A stretch of 64,000 nucleotides of DNA from assembly GCF_013035315.1 (NCBI RefSeq), contig NZ_WQHP01000004.1, forward strand, positions 310,001 to 374,000, read 5' to 3'. The stretch's first letter is position 1. The number at the start of each line of letters is the position of its first letter. Both the position numbers and the translations under genes were made by a program. The DNA comes from Ruegeria arenilitoris (lineage in GTDB: Bacteria; Pseudomonadota; Alphaproteobacteria; Rhodobacterales; Rhodobacteraceae). Under the pieces are notes generated by a model that did no database searches, was not told the DNA's origin, and saw only the letters and a list, made by a program, of their open reading frames with translations. Shown here piece after piece: positions 41,288-49,834 of this stretch.

Positions 41288-41297
41288 TATTGCAATA
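41288..41297. promoter_or_regulatory. Palindrome TATTGCAATA in the divergent Lrp/aminotransferase region
   Basis: A perfect 10-bp palindrome within an AT-rich stretch 14 bases upstream of the class V gene and 80 bases upstream of the Lrp-type gene. Lrp/AsnC proteins often bind imperfect AT-rich palindromes of about this size, so it is a candidate operator for the divergent pair. Confidence 0.4.
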
Positions 41298-41377
41298 TCA
41301 AATATGATTGAGCCGAGACGCGGAAACTTCACCTTTCTTTGGATGGATTTCTCATTTTTTGTGTCATATGCTTTAAT

Positions 41378-41839
41378 ATGGCCGAAAACTTAGATCAAAT
41401 TGACAAACGCATACTGCGCGAGCTTCAAACGGACGCCACACTGTCTCAGCGCGAACTGGCGGACCGGGTTGGGCTGTCGCAGAACGCCTGCTGGCGACGC
41501 CTGAAAGCTTTGAACGAAAATGGGGTAATCACGGGATCAACCGCACGGATCGCGCGCGAAAAGCTGGGGCTCAGCCTTGTGGTGTTTGTGATGCTGCGCA
41601 CACGGCACCATTCCGCAGAATGGTTGCAGGCTTTCCGCAGCCATGTCCTGACAATCCCTGAGGTGGTGGATTTCCACAGGATCGGCGGCGACTACGACTA
41701 TCAGTTGAAAGTCGTGACCGAGGATATGGCGTCCTATGACAGGGTTTATCAACGCCTGATCGAGAAAGTCGAACTGGACAGTGTAACCTCGTATTTCGCG
41801 ATGGAAGCGATCGCCGAAGGGCGACCGCTGCCGATTTGA
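41378..41839 (+). CDS. Lrp/AsnC family transcriptional regulator
   Basis: A 153-residue regulator. The N-terminal winged helix is clear (QIDKRILRELQTDATLSQ, then LSQNACWRRLKALNENGVI), and the C-terminal RAM domain includes VVDFHRIGGDYDYQLKVV, the usual effector-binding part. The ATG at 41378 is used. Its partner is most likely the divergent class V enzyme; the effector is probably an amino acid. Confidence 0.92.
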   Translation: MAENLDQIDKRILRELQTDATLSQRELADRVGLSQNACWRRLKALNENGVITGSTARIAREKLGLSLVVFVMLRTRHHSAEWLQAFRSHVLTIPEVVDFHRIGGDYDYQLKVVTEDMASYDRVYQRLIEKVELDSVTSYFAMEAIAEGRPLPI

Positions 41840-41841
41840 GC

Positions 41842-42666
41842 TTAGGACAACCCGAGCATCGTTTTCATGCCACCGATAAAAGTAGCGTCATCCAGTGCCT
41901 TGCGATTGTTGAGAAGCTCAACAGCATCCTCACCCGCCCGATAGCGCAATGTGTCGGTGCCATCCGTAACCGCATTCAGGATAACGTCCGCAACGACACT
42001 TGGCGGCGACGTGCGTGAGGCCATTTCTTCAGACCCCCAAGTGCTGAACAAGGCCTGAACCACGGGCTGATACTCGGTCATGCTTTCGTCGTTCACGAAA
42101 TCAAAAGACCGACCGCCGAAATCTGTGGCAATCAACCCAGGCTCGACGATTTTGACCTTGATGCCGGCCGCCGCCAGTTCGTAGTGCAGCGACTCTGAAA
42201 TACCTTCGACGGCAAATTTCGTCCCGTGATAGAGCGCCCCGAGCGGGAAGGTGATCTGTCCGCCAATGGACGAGATATTGACGATGCAGCCCGATCCATT
42301 GGCCCGCATATGCGGCAGCACGGCTTTGGTCACGGCCAGCAAACCGATCACGTTGGTATCGAACTGACGACGAATGCGGTCCATCGGAAAGGCCTCGAGC
42401 GGACCATATGCACCATAACCCGCGTTGTTCAGAAGAACGTTTATCTGGCCGAATTGCGCGATCCCTTCTTGGACAGCCGCCGTGATCGAGCCCTCATCGG
42501 TCACGTCCAAGCGCGTAACCAATACGTTCTCAAGCTGCGTCAGCTCGGTTTCCTTCTCAGGGCTGCGCATGGTCGCGATGACATTCCAACCCTGCTTGTG
42601 AAACAGTTCCGCTGTGACTTTTCCGATACCCGACGATGCGCCGGTAATAAGGATTGTCTGAGGCAT
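41842..42666 (-). CDS. Short-chain dehydrogenase/reductase
   Basis: A 274-residue classical SDR. The coenzyme motif is ILITGASSGIGKVTA, NNAGYGAYGP follows, and the catalytic Ser/Tyr/Lys are in NISSIGG and ALYHGTKFAVEG. The C-terminal extension fits the long SDR group acting on lipids or steroids, but the substrate is unknown. It starts at ATG 42666 after GGAGAAGG. The divergent AraC-type gene is the probable regulator. Confidence 0.9.
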   Translation of the reverse strand: MPQTILITGASSGIGKVTAELFHKQGWNVIATMRSPEKETELTQLENVLVTRLDVTDEGSITAAVQEGIAQFGQINVLLNNAGYGAYGPLEAFPMDRIRRQFDTNVIGLLAVTKAVLPHMRANGSGCIVNISSIGGQITFPLGALYHGTKFAVEGISESLHYELAAAGIKVKIVEPGLIATDFGGRSFDFVNDESMTEYQPVVQALFSTWGSEEMASRTSPPSVVADVILNAVTDGTDTLRYRAGEDAVELLNNRKALDDATFIGGMKTMLGLS

Positions 42667-42815
42667 GATCCTTCTCCGCTGAAATGAGCCTGACAAACAG
42701 ATAGGCGGTTGCGCCAAACCTTGCCTGCCGGATTCTACGTAATTTCTGCCTATTTCTCTGAGCCCCCGGATTTTCGCTGGCTGCGATAGGGCCTGCAAAT
42801 TATGCTGTAAGCGAT

Positions 42816-43697
42816 ATGACACACGCTAATCTGATTTCCGAAATCTGCTGCGCAGTGCGCGGAGAACCCGAAGACGCGCAGTTCTATCCAACGGCGCTGG
42901 ACGGCTTCGGACTGGTCCACGACGTCAAATGCAAATCCTTTCAGGCTCTGGTCTACGAACCGATCGTCTGTCTAGTTCTACAAGGACAGAAAGAAACACG
43001 CATAGGCGATCGCCTGGTACATTTCGGAGCAGGTGACTCTCTGATCGTCAGCCATTCGGTTCCAGTGATGGCTTCGGTCACCGAGGCGAGCCGCGAGAAG
43101 CCTTACGTGGGTCTGGTATTCTCGCTGGATTTGTCGGTTCTGCGAAGTGTTTACAACGAAACCAACGCCACCGATGTCGAAACCGCGCAGAGCCTCGCTG
43201 TTTCCAAGGCGTCTCCTGACCTGGTCGACGCAATGACCCGCCTGTTTCACGCCAGCCAGAACGCGATGGATGCACAAGTTTTGGCACCGTTGATCAGTCG
43301 CGAGATCCACTATCGGCTGCTGCAGGCGGACCACGGGGGGATGTTGCGGCAAATGCTTTGGCGCGACAGTAGCGCCAGCAGGATCGCGCGGGTGATCGAT
43401 GTCATTCGTTCGGATTTCAAGACGTCGCTTTCCGTGCCGGACCTTGCACAAGCAGCCGGAATGAGCGTTTCGACCTTTCACGCTCACTTCAAATCGGTGA
43501 CCGCCAAGTCACCCCTGCAATATCAGAAGGAGCTCAGGTTGCTCGAGGCACGCAGGCTGCTGTCACACGCAACCCTCAGCGTTTCGCAGGCGGCTTTTGA
43601 GGTCGGGTATGAAAGCCCAACGCAATTCAGCCGAGAATATTCACGCAAGTTCGGCGTGTCCCCACGACAAGATATCGGCACGCACAGCGCCGCCTGA
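42816..43697 (+). CDS. AraC family transcriptional regulator
   Basis: A 293-residue regulator with an AraC_N-type sensor (residues about 20-170, containing EPIVCLVLQGQKETRIGD) and a double helix-turn-helix domain at the C-terminus (SVPDLAQAAGMSVSTFHAHFK and SVSQAAFEVGYESPTQFSREY). It is divergent from the SDR gene with about 150 bases between them, the usual layout for local control of an oxidoreductase. Confidence 0.92.
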   Translation: MTHANLISEICCAVRGEPEDAQFYPTALDGFGLVHDVKCKSFQALVYEPIVCLVLQGQKETRIGDRLVHFGAGDSLIVSHSVPVMASVTEASREKPYVGLVFSLDLSVLRSVYNETNATDVETAQSLAVSKASPDLVDAMTRLFHASQNAMDAQVLAPLISREIHYRLLQADHGGMLRQMLWRDSSASRIARVIDVIRSDFKTSLSVPDLAQAAGMSVSTFHAHFKSVTAKSPLQYQKELRLLEARRLLSHATLSVSQAAFEVGYESPTQFSREYSRKFGVSPRQDIGTHSAA

Positions 43698-43702
43698 ACG
43701 AA

Positions 43703-43730
43703 AAAGGCCGCGCAAAATGCGCGGCCTTTC
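43703..43730. terminator. Bidirectional terminator between araC-type gene and rpsD
   Basis: A perfect 11-bp stem AAAGGCCGCGC (43703-43713), five-base loop, GCGCGGCCTTT (43719-43729) sits between the convergent stops. A and T flanks make it workable on both strands (A5 on the left, TTTC on the right). Confidence 0.88.
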
Positions 43731-43751
43731 GGAATGTGGTATCGGCGAAGA

Positions 43752-44372
43752 TTAGTTCTTCGCGTAGAATTCGACGACCAGGTTCGGTTCCATCATTACC
43801 GGGTAAGGAACATCGCTCAGGCCAGGTGCGCGAACGAAGGTCGCAGTCATTTTCGAGTGGTCGGCGTCGATGTAGTCAGGAACATCACGCTCGGCCAGAG
43901 CAACAGCTTCCAGAACAACAGCCAGTTGCTTGGACTTGTCACGTACTTCGATCACGTCGCCTTCTTTGACGCGGTAGGACGGGATGTTGACCCGCTTGCC
44001 GTTCACTTTGACGTGGCCGTGGTTCACGAACTGACGTGCAGCAAAGACGGTCGGCACGAACTTGGCGCGGTAGACGACTGCGTCCAGGCGGCGCTCCAGC
44101 AGGCCGATCAGGTTTTCACCGGTGTCGCCTTTGACACGCTCGGCTTCGGCGTAGATGCGGCGGAACTGCTTCTCGGTCAGGTCGCCGTAGTAGCCTTTCA
44201 GCTTCTGCTTGGCGCGCAACTGCAGACCGAAGTCCGACAGTTTACCCTTGCGGCGCTGACCGTGCTGGCCGGGGCCGTATTCACGACGGTTGATCGGGGA
44301 TTTCGGACGACCCCAGATGTTTTCGCCCATCCGGCGGTCGATTTTGTACTTGGCAGACGTGCGTTTGGTCAC
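43752..44372 (-). CDS. rpsD: 30S ribosomal protein S4
   Basis: A 206-residue primary 16S rRNA-binding protein. Recognised parts are [37 protein letters not shown], the S4 RNA-binding domain with [23 protein letters not shown] and [20 protein letters not shown]. The GTG at 44372 is preceded by AAGGAGAT. It is a single gene with a leader of about 115 bases after its own promoter. S4 is known to autoregulate in other bacteria, but no such structure was proven here. Confidence 0.98.
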   Translation of the reverse strand: MTKRTSAKYKIDRRMGENIWGRPKSPINRREYGPGQHGQRRKGKLSDFGLQLRAKQKLKGYYGDLTEKQFRRIYAEAERVKGDTGENLIGLLERRLDAVVYRAKFVPTVFAARQFVNHGHVKVNGKRVNIPSYRVKEGDVIEVRDKSKQLAVVLEAVALAERDVPDYIDADHSKMTATFVRAPGLSDVPYPVMMEPNLVVEFYAKN

Positions 44373-44493
44373 GGCTGATCTCCTTCGTTTAGGTCGAGGC
44401 CTTTGCAGGCCACTATGAAGGGCGTTGTCCTCTTGAGGTTTCCCCCATGACAGGCATCCCCTTGCGGGGTCCACCAACACCAATGAAGCCGCG

Positions 44494-44521
44494 CTTATAT
44501 CTGCCAGGTGGGCAGAGTCAA
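44494..44521 (-). promoter_or_regulatory. Strong sigma70-type promoter of rpsD
   Basis: TTGACT (44516-44521) and TATAAG (44494-44499), 16 bases apart on the minus strand. It would give an rpsD leader of about 115 bases containing GC-rich hairpins (for example the CCCC-GCAA-GGGG repeat at 44459-44470). Confidence 0.75.
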
Positions 44522-44572
44522 CACACGGTCGGAGAGATTTTGACGAAGGTTAGGCGTATTTTGCGTGACGGA

Positions 44573-45073
44573 TTAGTCAGCCGTTGTGTTTGCTCGCTTC
44601 ACAGCGCCAGCCCAGCCTTCAATCGCGGGTGAGCGCGTTGGAAACGCAACCACAGTACGATCCAAGCGCACGGATGCGCTGTTGTTTTCATACTCGGTAA
44701 ATTCACTGACCCAGAATTCTTGATCCCGCGCTGGGTATCCGTTTTCGAACATCAGAACCGGATCCGACTCTCCCGACACCAGGAATAGCGAGGCGGCAAA
44801 CTTTTGCGCCCCATTGGTCAGCACTACAGAACCCATCGCGGATCCTTGCAAATCCGGAGAGTTTGCGAATTTGCTCGTATATTTTGCTGAGTAATCATTA
44901 GAGCCGCCCGAAAGCTCAAGCTCTTGGTGGACTGGCTCGGCGAGGTGTACGGCCTGCCCGCGCCACGACCATGCCGCTCCGACCTTCAAAAAGGACCGAG
45001 GCGCTGCCTCAAGCCCATCCAACTCTGTTTGTATCCACGAAATCGCCACACGACCGTTAAAACCGGTTCTCAT
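44573..45073 (-). CDS. Hypothetical protein resembling the N-terminal part of Rhodobacteraceae Hint-domain proteins
   Basis: A 166-residue protein without a clear signal peptide. The opening RTGFNGRVAISWIQTELDGL and VGAAWSWRGQAVHL resemble the start of roseobacter proteins that carry a hedgehog/intein (Hint) domain, and DQEFWVSEFTEYE resembles the stretch before that domain. The Hint domain itself (CFTPGT start) is absent and a stop follows. It could be a shortened paralogue or a separate small family. The likeness is from memory, not a search. No strong ribosome site is visible. DNA around it is AT-richer than the neighbours. Confidence 0.55.
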   Translation of the reverse strand: MRTGFNGRVAISWIQTELDGLEAAPRSFLKVGAAWSWRGQAVHLAEPVHQELELSGGSNDYSAKYTSKFANSPDLQGSAMGSVVLTNGAQKFAASLFLVSGESDPVLMFENGYPARDQEFWVSEFTEYENNSASVRLDRTVVAFPTRSPAIEGWAGAVKRANTTAD

Positions 45074-45391
45074 TACAACCGCCCGTACCTTTCAACACAT
45101 CACTGCTCACTAGCATTGTCTTATCAGGTCAGAATCTGGCGTAAAAGAGACGTAAATGCAGCAATCACGAAAATGTTGCCGCTGAGTCAAATCAGGTTGA
45201 GACTTCACTCAATACAAAATCAACCTTAGAGCGAAAAAGAATGGGCGAGGACAGCTTAAACCGGTAGGCGTGATCAGAAAATTCAAATCTAACGCATTGT
45301 TATAAATATGAAAACGTTGGATGATTCCCTCACGGCAAAATAGCTAAGGTGTATTCAGAATGCACGTTCAAAAAAGCAACCGAAACCCAGT
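45074..45391. other. Non-coding AT-rich region
   Basis: About 320 bases between the hypothetical gene (44573-45073) and the sulfotransferase-like gene. It is AT-richer than the rest of the window. I see no coding frame, terminator or clear promoter. It may mark inserted accessory DNA. Confidence 0.5.
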
Positions 45392-46165
45392 TCACCCCTT
45401 CAAAGCATCCAGGTACGCGCGCTTTGCAACGGCGACATCCGCGTCGCTCATGTCTGATCGGTTCAATTCCAGAAAATAATCCGCGCTCCCTTCGGGCTGA
45501 ACGTTTCTTTCATCGATCGACCTCAGGTGGTCTGATCGCACATTCAGCTTGGACAGAGCTGTCAGCAGCGGCATATCCCGCGCGCCCTGAGCCGAGACGT
45601 TAACCGCCTCAACCTCGGCCCGTGGGGAAACGCAGTCAGACACCCGCTGCACGACCGCCTCAAGGTCCGCGCCATGCTGCAGCCGCTGGCCATACTGGTC
45701 GAGGTCTTCGCAGATTCTGTTGCTGCGCAAGTTCTGCCAATACGTGCTTCTGATCCATTCACCTGCGTTTCTGGTCGTGAACAGAAAGATGATGCGATCC
45801 TTTTCGCCTGTCAGGCGCGACACCTCATCTAGCAAGGCCCTGCTAAGAACATGCGTTTGCGCATAGGACCACACACCCTTTCGTCCCGGGATAAGGCCCG
45901 ACAACTCTTCGTTGCTGATCAGCAAAGGTTTGTCCCGTTCACCTGCGAACGGCGCAAGCACCTGCCGCAGTCTCAGGCCAAAATTTTGCAACGTCCGCTC
46001 TTTCGGAGAAACCGCATAGCGCCGAGCGGCCAAACTGACCTCCTGCAGATCGTGCGGCAACAGGATGTTCACCTGTTCCTTCAGAACATCCAGGTTTTTC
46101 TCAAGCGTCTTTTGCAGGGTCGTTGTGCCAGTTTTGTGGAACCCCTGATGAATTAGGACTTTCAA
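45392..46165 (-). CDS. Sulfotransferase-like protein
   Basis: A 257-residue protein. The N-terminal VLIHQGFHKTGTTTLQKTL is the 5'-phosphosulfate-binding loop of PAPS-dependent sulfotransferases, and IIFLFTTRNAGEWIRSTYWQ resembles the 3'-phosphate-binding part. The acceptor may be a surface sugar or lipid. No ATG fits; the best start is TTG at 46165, preceded by GGAAG, with another TTG at 46216. Neighbour genes are unrelated. Confidence 0.7.
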   Translation of the reverse strand: MKVLIHQGFHKTGTTTLQKTLEKNLDVLKEQVNILLPHDLQEVSLAARRYAVSPKERTLQNFGLRLRQVLAPFAGERDKPLLISNEELSGLIPGRKGVWSYAQTHVLSRALLDEVSRLTGEKDRIIFLFTTRNAGEWIRSTYWQNLRSNRICEDLDQYGQRLQHGADLEAVVQRVSDCVSPRAEVEAVNVSAQGARDMPLLTALSKLNVRSDHLRSIDERNVQPEGSADYFLELNRSDMSDADVAVAKRAYLDALKG

Positions 46166-46204
46166 AACACGTCTTCCAAATGAACAGGCCCTTTCCGAAT
46201 GCCG

Positions 46205-46230
46205 ACAAGCCCGCAAGAAACGGGCTTTTC
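46205..46230. terminator. Hairpin between nrdJ and the sulfotransferase-like gene
   Basis: AAGCCCG (46207-46213), seven-base loop, CGGGCTT (46221-46227). Its T-run follows on the plus strand, whereas both flanking genes read on the minus strand, so it is a doubtful terminator for nrdJ. Confidence 0.4.
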
Positions 46231-46300
46231 GAAACCATAGGGTTCAAACATCCGATCAGCTTGGAGCACCACTACCGCAAAGCAGGGTGTGGCCGTTCAG

Positions 46301-48583
46301 TCAGCCGCACTTGGAATGCCCGCAGCTGCGGCAGGTCATACATCCCTCGATCATCACCATGTCAAACTGACCGCAGGACGGGCAGGCTTTGCCTCGCGGC
46401 GCGTCCATGTTGACCACTTGGGCCTGAGGATCGGATTTCAGGCCCATGCCCTCACCCTCAAGAAAGCCGATATTGATCAAGTGCTGTTCGATCACACCGC
46501 CGATGGCGGCCAGGATCGACGGGATATACTTGCCCTGAACCCACGCACCGCCCCTTGGGTCGAACACGGCCTTCAGCTCTTCCACCACGAAAGAAACATC
46601 CCCGCCCCGCCGGAACACAGCCGAGATCATCCGGGTCAGCGCCAGCGTCCAGGCATAGTGCTCCATGTTCTTCGAGTTGATGAACACTTCGAACGGGCGA
46701 CGTCGCCCACCGATAACGATATCGTTGATCGTCAGATAAATCGCATGCTCGCTGTCGGGCCATTTCAGCTTGTACGTCGATCCCTCCAGCGACTGCGGCC
46801 GGTCCAGCGGTTCGGACATATAGATAACATCGCCACCGTCGACCTCGTGCGGCGCATTGGCGCTTTCGCCCGGCACTTTATCGTCGCTTTCCGAAACTGT
46901 CAGGACCGACCCCGTTACATCGTTCGGACGATACGTCGTGCAGCCTTTACAACCCTGATCCCAGGCCTGCATGTAAACGTCCTTGAAGGCGTCAAAGCTG
47001 ATATCTTCGGGGCAGTTGATCGTCTTCGAGATCGAGCTGTCGATCCACTTCTGCGCGGCTGCCTGCATCTTGACGTGATCGGAAGGAGACAGGGTCTGCG
47101 CATTCACGAAATAGTCGGGCAACTCCTTGTCGCCAAACTTGTCGCGCCACATCTGCACGGCATAATCCACGACCTCTTCTTCGGTGCGTGAGCCGTCCTT
47201 CTGCAGAACCTTACGCGTATAGGCATAGGCAAAGACTGGTTCGATCCCCGACGACACGTTGCCTGCGTAAAGCGAAATCGTCCCCGTAGGTGCGATTGAC
47301 GTCAGCAACGCGTTGCGGATGCCGTGTTCCCGGATCGCATCGCGCACGTCGTCATCCATCTGCAGCATCGTGCCGCTGGCCAGATATTTCTCAGCATCGA
47401 ACAAGGGGAACGCACCCTTTTCCTTCGCCAAGTCGACCGACGCCAGGTACGCGGCGCGGGCGATCGCGTGCAACCAGCGCTCTGTCTGACGCGCCGCCTC
47501 GTCGGAGCCATATCGCAAGCCCAACATCAGCAGCGCATCCGCCAAGCCGGTAACACCCAACCCGATGCGCCGCTTGGCCTGAGCCTCAGCCGCCTGCTCG
47601 GGCAGCGGGAATTTCGACGCATCGACGACGTTGTCCATCATACGAACAGCAGTTGCGACCAATTCCTGCAAAGCCGCCTCGTCCAGATGTGCCGCGTTTT
47701 CAAACGGCTCAGCAACAAGACGCGCCAGGTTGATCGAGCCCAGCAGGCACGCACCATAAGGCGGCAGCGGCTGCTCACCGCATGGGTTTGTGGCCGCAAT
47801 AGTTTCGACATAGCTCAGGTTGTTGGCCTGGTTGATCCGGTCGATGAAGATCACGCCCGGCTCGGCGTAATCATAGGTCGCCTGCATGATCTTGTTCCAC
47901 AGATCACGGGCTTGAACGGTGAGATAGACTTTGCCACCGAACACCAGCTCCCACGGGCCATCGGCCTTGACGGCCTCCATGAAGGGGTCGGTTACCAGAA
48001 CCGACATGTTAAACATGCGCAGACGCGCGGGGTCGGATTTGGCGGTGATGAAATGTTCAATATCCGGGTGATCACAGCGCATGGTTGCCATCATCGCCCC
48101 GCGTCGCGAACCCGCGGACATGATCGTACGGCACATGGCGTCCCACACATCCATAAAGCTCAGCGGACCGGATGCGTCCGCCGCAACGCCTTTCACATCC
48201 GCACCGCGTGGGCGAATGGTCGAGAAATCATAACCGATCCCCCCGCCCTGTTGCATGGTCAGCGCGGCCTCTTTCAGCATGTCAAAGATACCGCCCATGC
48301 TGTCGGGTACCGTGCCCATGACGAAGCAGTTGAACAGGGTCACCTGCCGTGCCGTGCCCGCGCCAGCCGTGATGCGTCCGGCGGGGAGGTATTTGAAATC
48401 CTCCAGCGCCTCATAGAACTTATCTTCCCAGTGGGCCGGATCCTTCTCGACCCGCGCCAGATCGCGGGCGATGCGCCGCCAACTGTCCTCGACCGTTTGG
48501 TCGATGGGCGTACCATCCGCCTGTTTGAAACGGTATTTCATGTCCCAGATCTGCTCGGCGATGGGGGCGGCAAAGCGGCTCAT
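46301..48583 (-). CDS. nrdJ: Adenosylcobalamin-dependent ribonucleotide reductase (class II)
   Basis: A 760-residue enzyme that makes dNDPs or dNTPs from ribonucleotides using vitamin B12. Motifs include FNCFVMGTVPDSMGG with one redox Cys, TNPCGEQPLPPYGACLLGSINL, and APTGTISLYAGNVSSGIEPVFA. The C-terminus is a zinc-ribbon-like CPSCGQFDMVMIEGCMTCRSCGHSKCG tail with the redox cysteines that re-reduce the active site. No NrdR box or B12 riboswitch was recognised upstream; two DnaA-box-like 9-mers lie at 48701-48720. Confidence 0.96.
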   Translation of the reverse strand: MSRFAAPIAEQIWDMKYRFKQADGTPIDQTVEDSWRRIARDLARVEKDPAHWEDKFYEALEDFKYLPAGRITAGAGTARQVTLFNCFVMGTVPDSMGGIFDMLKEAALTMQQGGGIGYDFSTIRPRGADVKGVAADASGPLSFMDVWDAMCRTIMSAGSRRGAMMATMRCDHPDIEHFITAKSDPARLRMFNMSVLVTDPFMEAVKADGPWELVFGGKVYLTVQARDLWNKIMQATYDYAEPGVIFIDRINQANNLSYVETIAATNPCGEQPLPPYGACLLGSINLARLVAEPFENAAHLDEAALQELVATAVRMMDNVVDASKFPLPEQAAEAQAKRRIGLGVTGLADALLMLGLRYGSDEAARQTERWLHAIARAAYLASVDLAKEKGAFPLFDAEKYLASGTMLQMDDDVRDAIREHGIRNALLTSIAPTGTISLYAGNVSSGIEPVFAYAYTRKVLQKDGSRTEEEVVDYAVQMWRDKFGDKELPDYFVNAQTLSPSDHVKMQAAAQKWIDSSISKTINCPEDISFDAFKDVYMQAWDQGCKGCTTYRPNDVTGSVLTVSESDDKVPGESANAPHEVDGGDVIYMSEPLDRPQSLEGSTYKLKWPDSEHAIYLTINDIVIGGRRRPFEVFINSKNMEHYAWTLALTRMISAVFRRGGDVSFVVEELKAVFDPRGGAWVQGKYIPSILAAIGGVIEQHLINIGFLEGEGMGLKSDPQAQVVNMDAPRGKACPSCGQFDMVMIEGCMTCRSCGHSKCG

Positions 48584-48700
48584 TGGTGATTCCCTGTTCT
48601 GAAAGAGGTATCCAGACTATCCCAATTCGCACGCACACCACAACACCTTGATGACGGCAGCCATCAGTCTACAATATAAAGATGGTGCGTGGGACGACTC

Positions 48701-48720
48701 TGTGGGAAAGCTGTGGATAA
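48701..48720 (-). promoter_or_regulatory. Tandem DnaA-box-like 9-mers upstream of nrdJ
   Basis: Read on the minus strand, TTATCCACA (48712-48720) is a perfect DnaA box and TTTCCCACA (48701-48709) has one mismatch to TTWTNCACA. They point the same way, start 11 bases apart and lie about 120-135 bases upstream of the nrdJ ATG. The perfect box also overlaps the probable start of the divergent DUF1489 gene. Confidence 0.5.
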
Positions 48721-49144
48721 GTACGTTAATCTCATAAAACTCTCGGTCGGTTCGGAAAGCGTCGACACTCTGATCGCCTGGCAGAACAGCTATCGGCAAC
48801 GGTTCGATGATGGCTTGCCGCGTCACGTGACACGCATGTGGCCCAAGCGTGAGGCCGAGATTCTAAACGGCGGTTCAATCTATTGGGTCATCAAAGGCGT
48901 GATTCAGTGCCGTCAGCGCATCCTGCGCCTGGACGAAGTACGCGGCGAAGACGGCATCCGCCGCTGCGCGATTGTTCTGGACCCAGAGGTTCATCGCACC
49001 CAGAACGCCCTGAAACGTCCGTTCCAGGGCTGGCGCTACCTTAAACCTGAAGATACGCCCGCCGATCTGCCAAAAGGGCGCGAGCAAGACGATGCGCTTC
49101 CCGACGACCTGAACCGTGCGCTGGCCGAGATCGGCGTGCTCTAG
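48713..49144 (+). CDS. DUF1489 family protein
   Basis: A 143-residue protein resembling DUF1489, an alphaproteobacterial family without known function. Its core is YVNLIKLSVGSESVDTLIAWQ, then HVTRMWPKREAEIL and GSIYWVIKGVIQCRQRI. The start is uncertain: I take GTG at 48713, close to the family N-terminus; an in-frame GTG at 48689 adds eight residues. It is divergent from nrdJ and ends directly against the convergent hisG stop. Confidence 0.8.
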   Translation: MDKYVNLIKLSVGSESVDTLIAWQNSYRQRFDDGLPRHVTRMWPKREAEILNGGSIYWVIKGVIQCRQRILRLDEVRGEDGIRRCAIVLDPEVHRTQNALKRPFQGWRYLKPEDTPADLPKGREQDDALPDDLNRALAEIGVL

Positions 49145-49834
49145 TCAGCTCAGGCGGTCCAGTAAGTCAGACAGCACCTCTTTGTCTCCGGTTCCGTAAG
49201 ACGCAACGCGGCTGCGCCACAGCGTGGCTTGCGATTGCAGGATCAGACCGTCTGACAGAATCTTGAGGTGATTGGCCCGCAGCGTCTCACCGGTCGAGGT
49301 GATATCGGCAATTGCTTCGGCGGTTTCGTTCACCACGGTGCCTTCGGTCGCGCCCTGGCTGTCCACCAGAGTGTAATCCGCCACTCCTGCATCCGTCAGA
49401 AACTCGCGCACCAGACGGTGGTATTTGGTCGCGATCCGCAAACGGTGCCCATGTGTTTTACGAAACGCCGCAGCGGCCGCATCCAGATCGTCCAACGTCT
49501 CTACATCAACCCAACAGGCTGGCGTTGCGACAATCAGATCTGCTTTGCCGAACCCAAGCGGAGACACCTCTTCGACCTGCTGCTCCCACCGCGGCAGTTT
49601 TTCGTGCACCAGATCGGTTCCGGTGACGCCCAGGTGAATGCGTCCGGCGGCAAGTTCGCGCGGGATCTCGCCCGCCGACAGCAGGATCAGCGAGACTCCG
49701 TCGATCCCTTCAACCTTGCCCGCATATTCCCGATCCGACCCACTGCGCGACAGGGTGATGCCGCGCTTTTCGAACCACGAGAAGGTCTTTTCCATCAACC
49801 GGCCTTTTGAGGGCACGCCAAGTTTCAGGCTCAT
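49145..49834 (-). CDS. hisG: ATP phosphoribosyltransferase, short form
   Basis: A 229-residue first enzyme of histidine synthesis, joining ATP and PRPP. The N-terminus LKLGVPSKGRLME and the PRPP-site region VDSQGATEGTVVNETAE are typical. The short form lacks the C-terminal regulatory domain and needs HisZ, encoded directly upstream with a 4-bp overlap. Confidence 0.96.
   Translation of the reverse strand: MSLKLGVPSKGRLMEKTFSWFEKRGITLSRSGSDREYAGKVEGIDGVSLILLSAGEIPRELAAGRIHLGVTGTDLVHEKLPRWEQQVEEVSPLGFGKADLIVATPACWVDVETLDDLDAAAAAFRKTHGHRLRIATKYHRLVREFLTDAGVADYTLVDSQGATEGTVVNETAEAIADITSTGETLRANHLKILSDGLILQSQATLWRSRVASYGTGDKEVLSDLLDRLS

Noticed and set aside
48584-48712. B12 riboswitch or NrdR boxes before nrdJ
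   Set aside because: Neither the B12-box sequence nor the ACACWATATATWGTGT-type repeats could be recognised.
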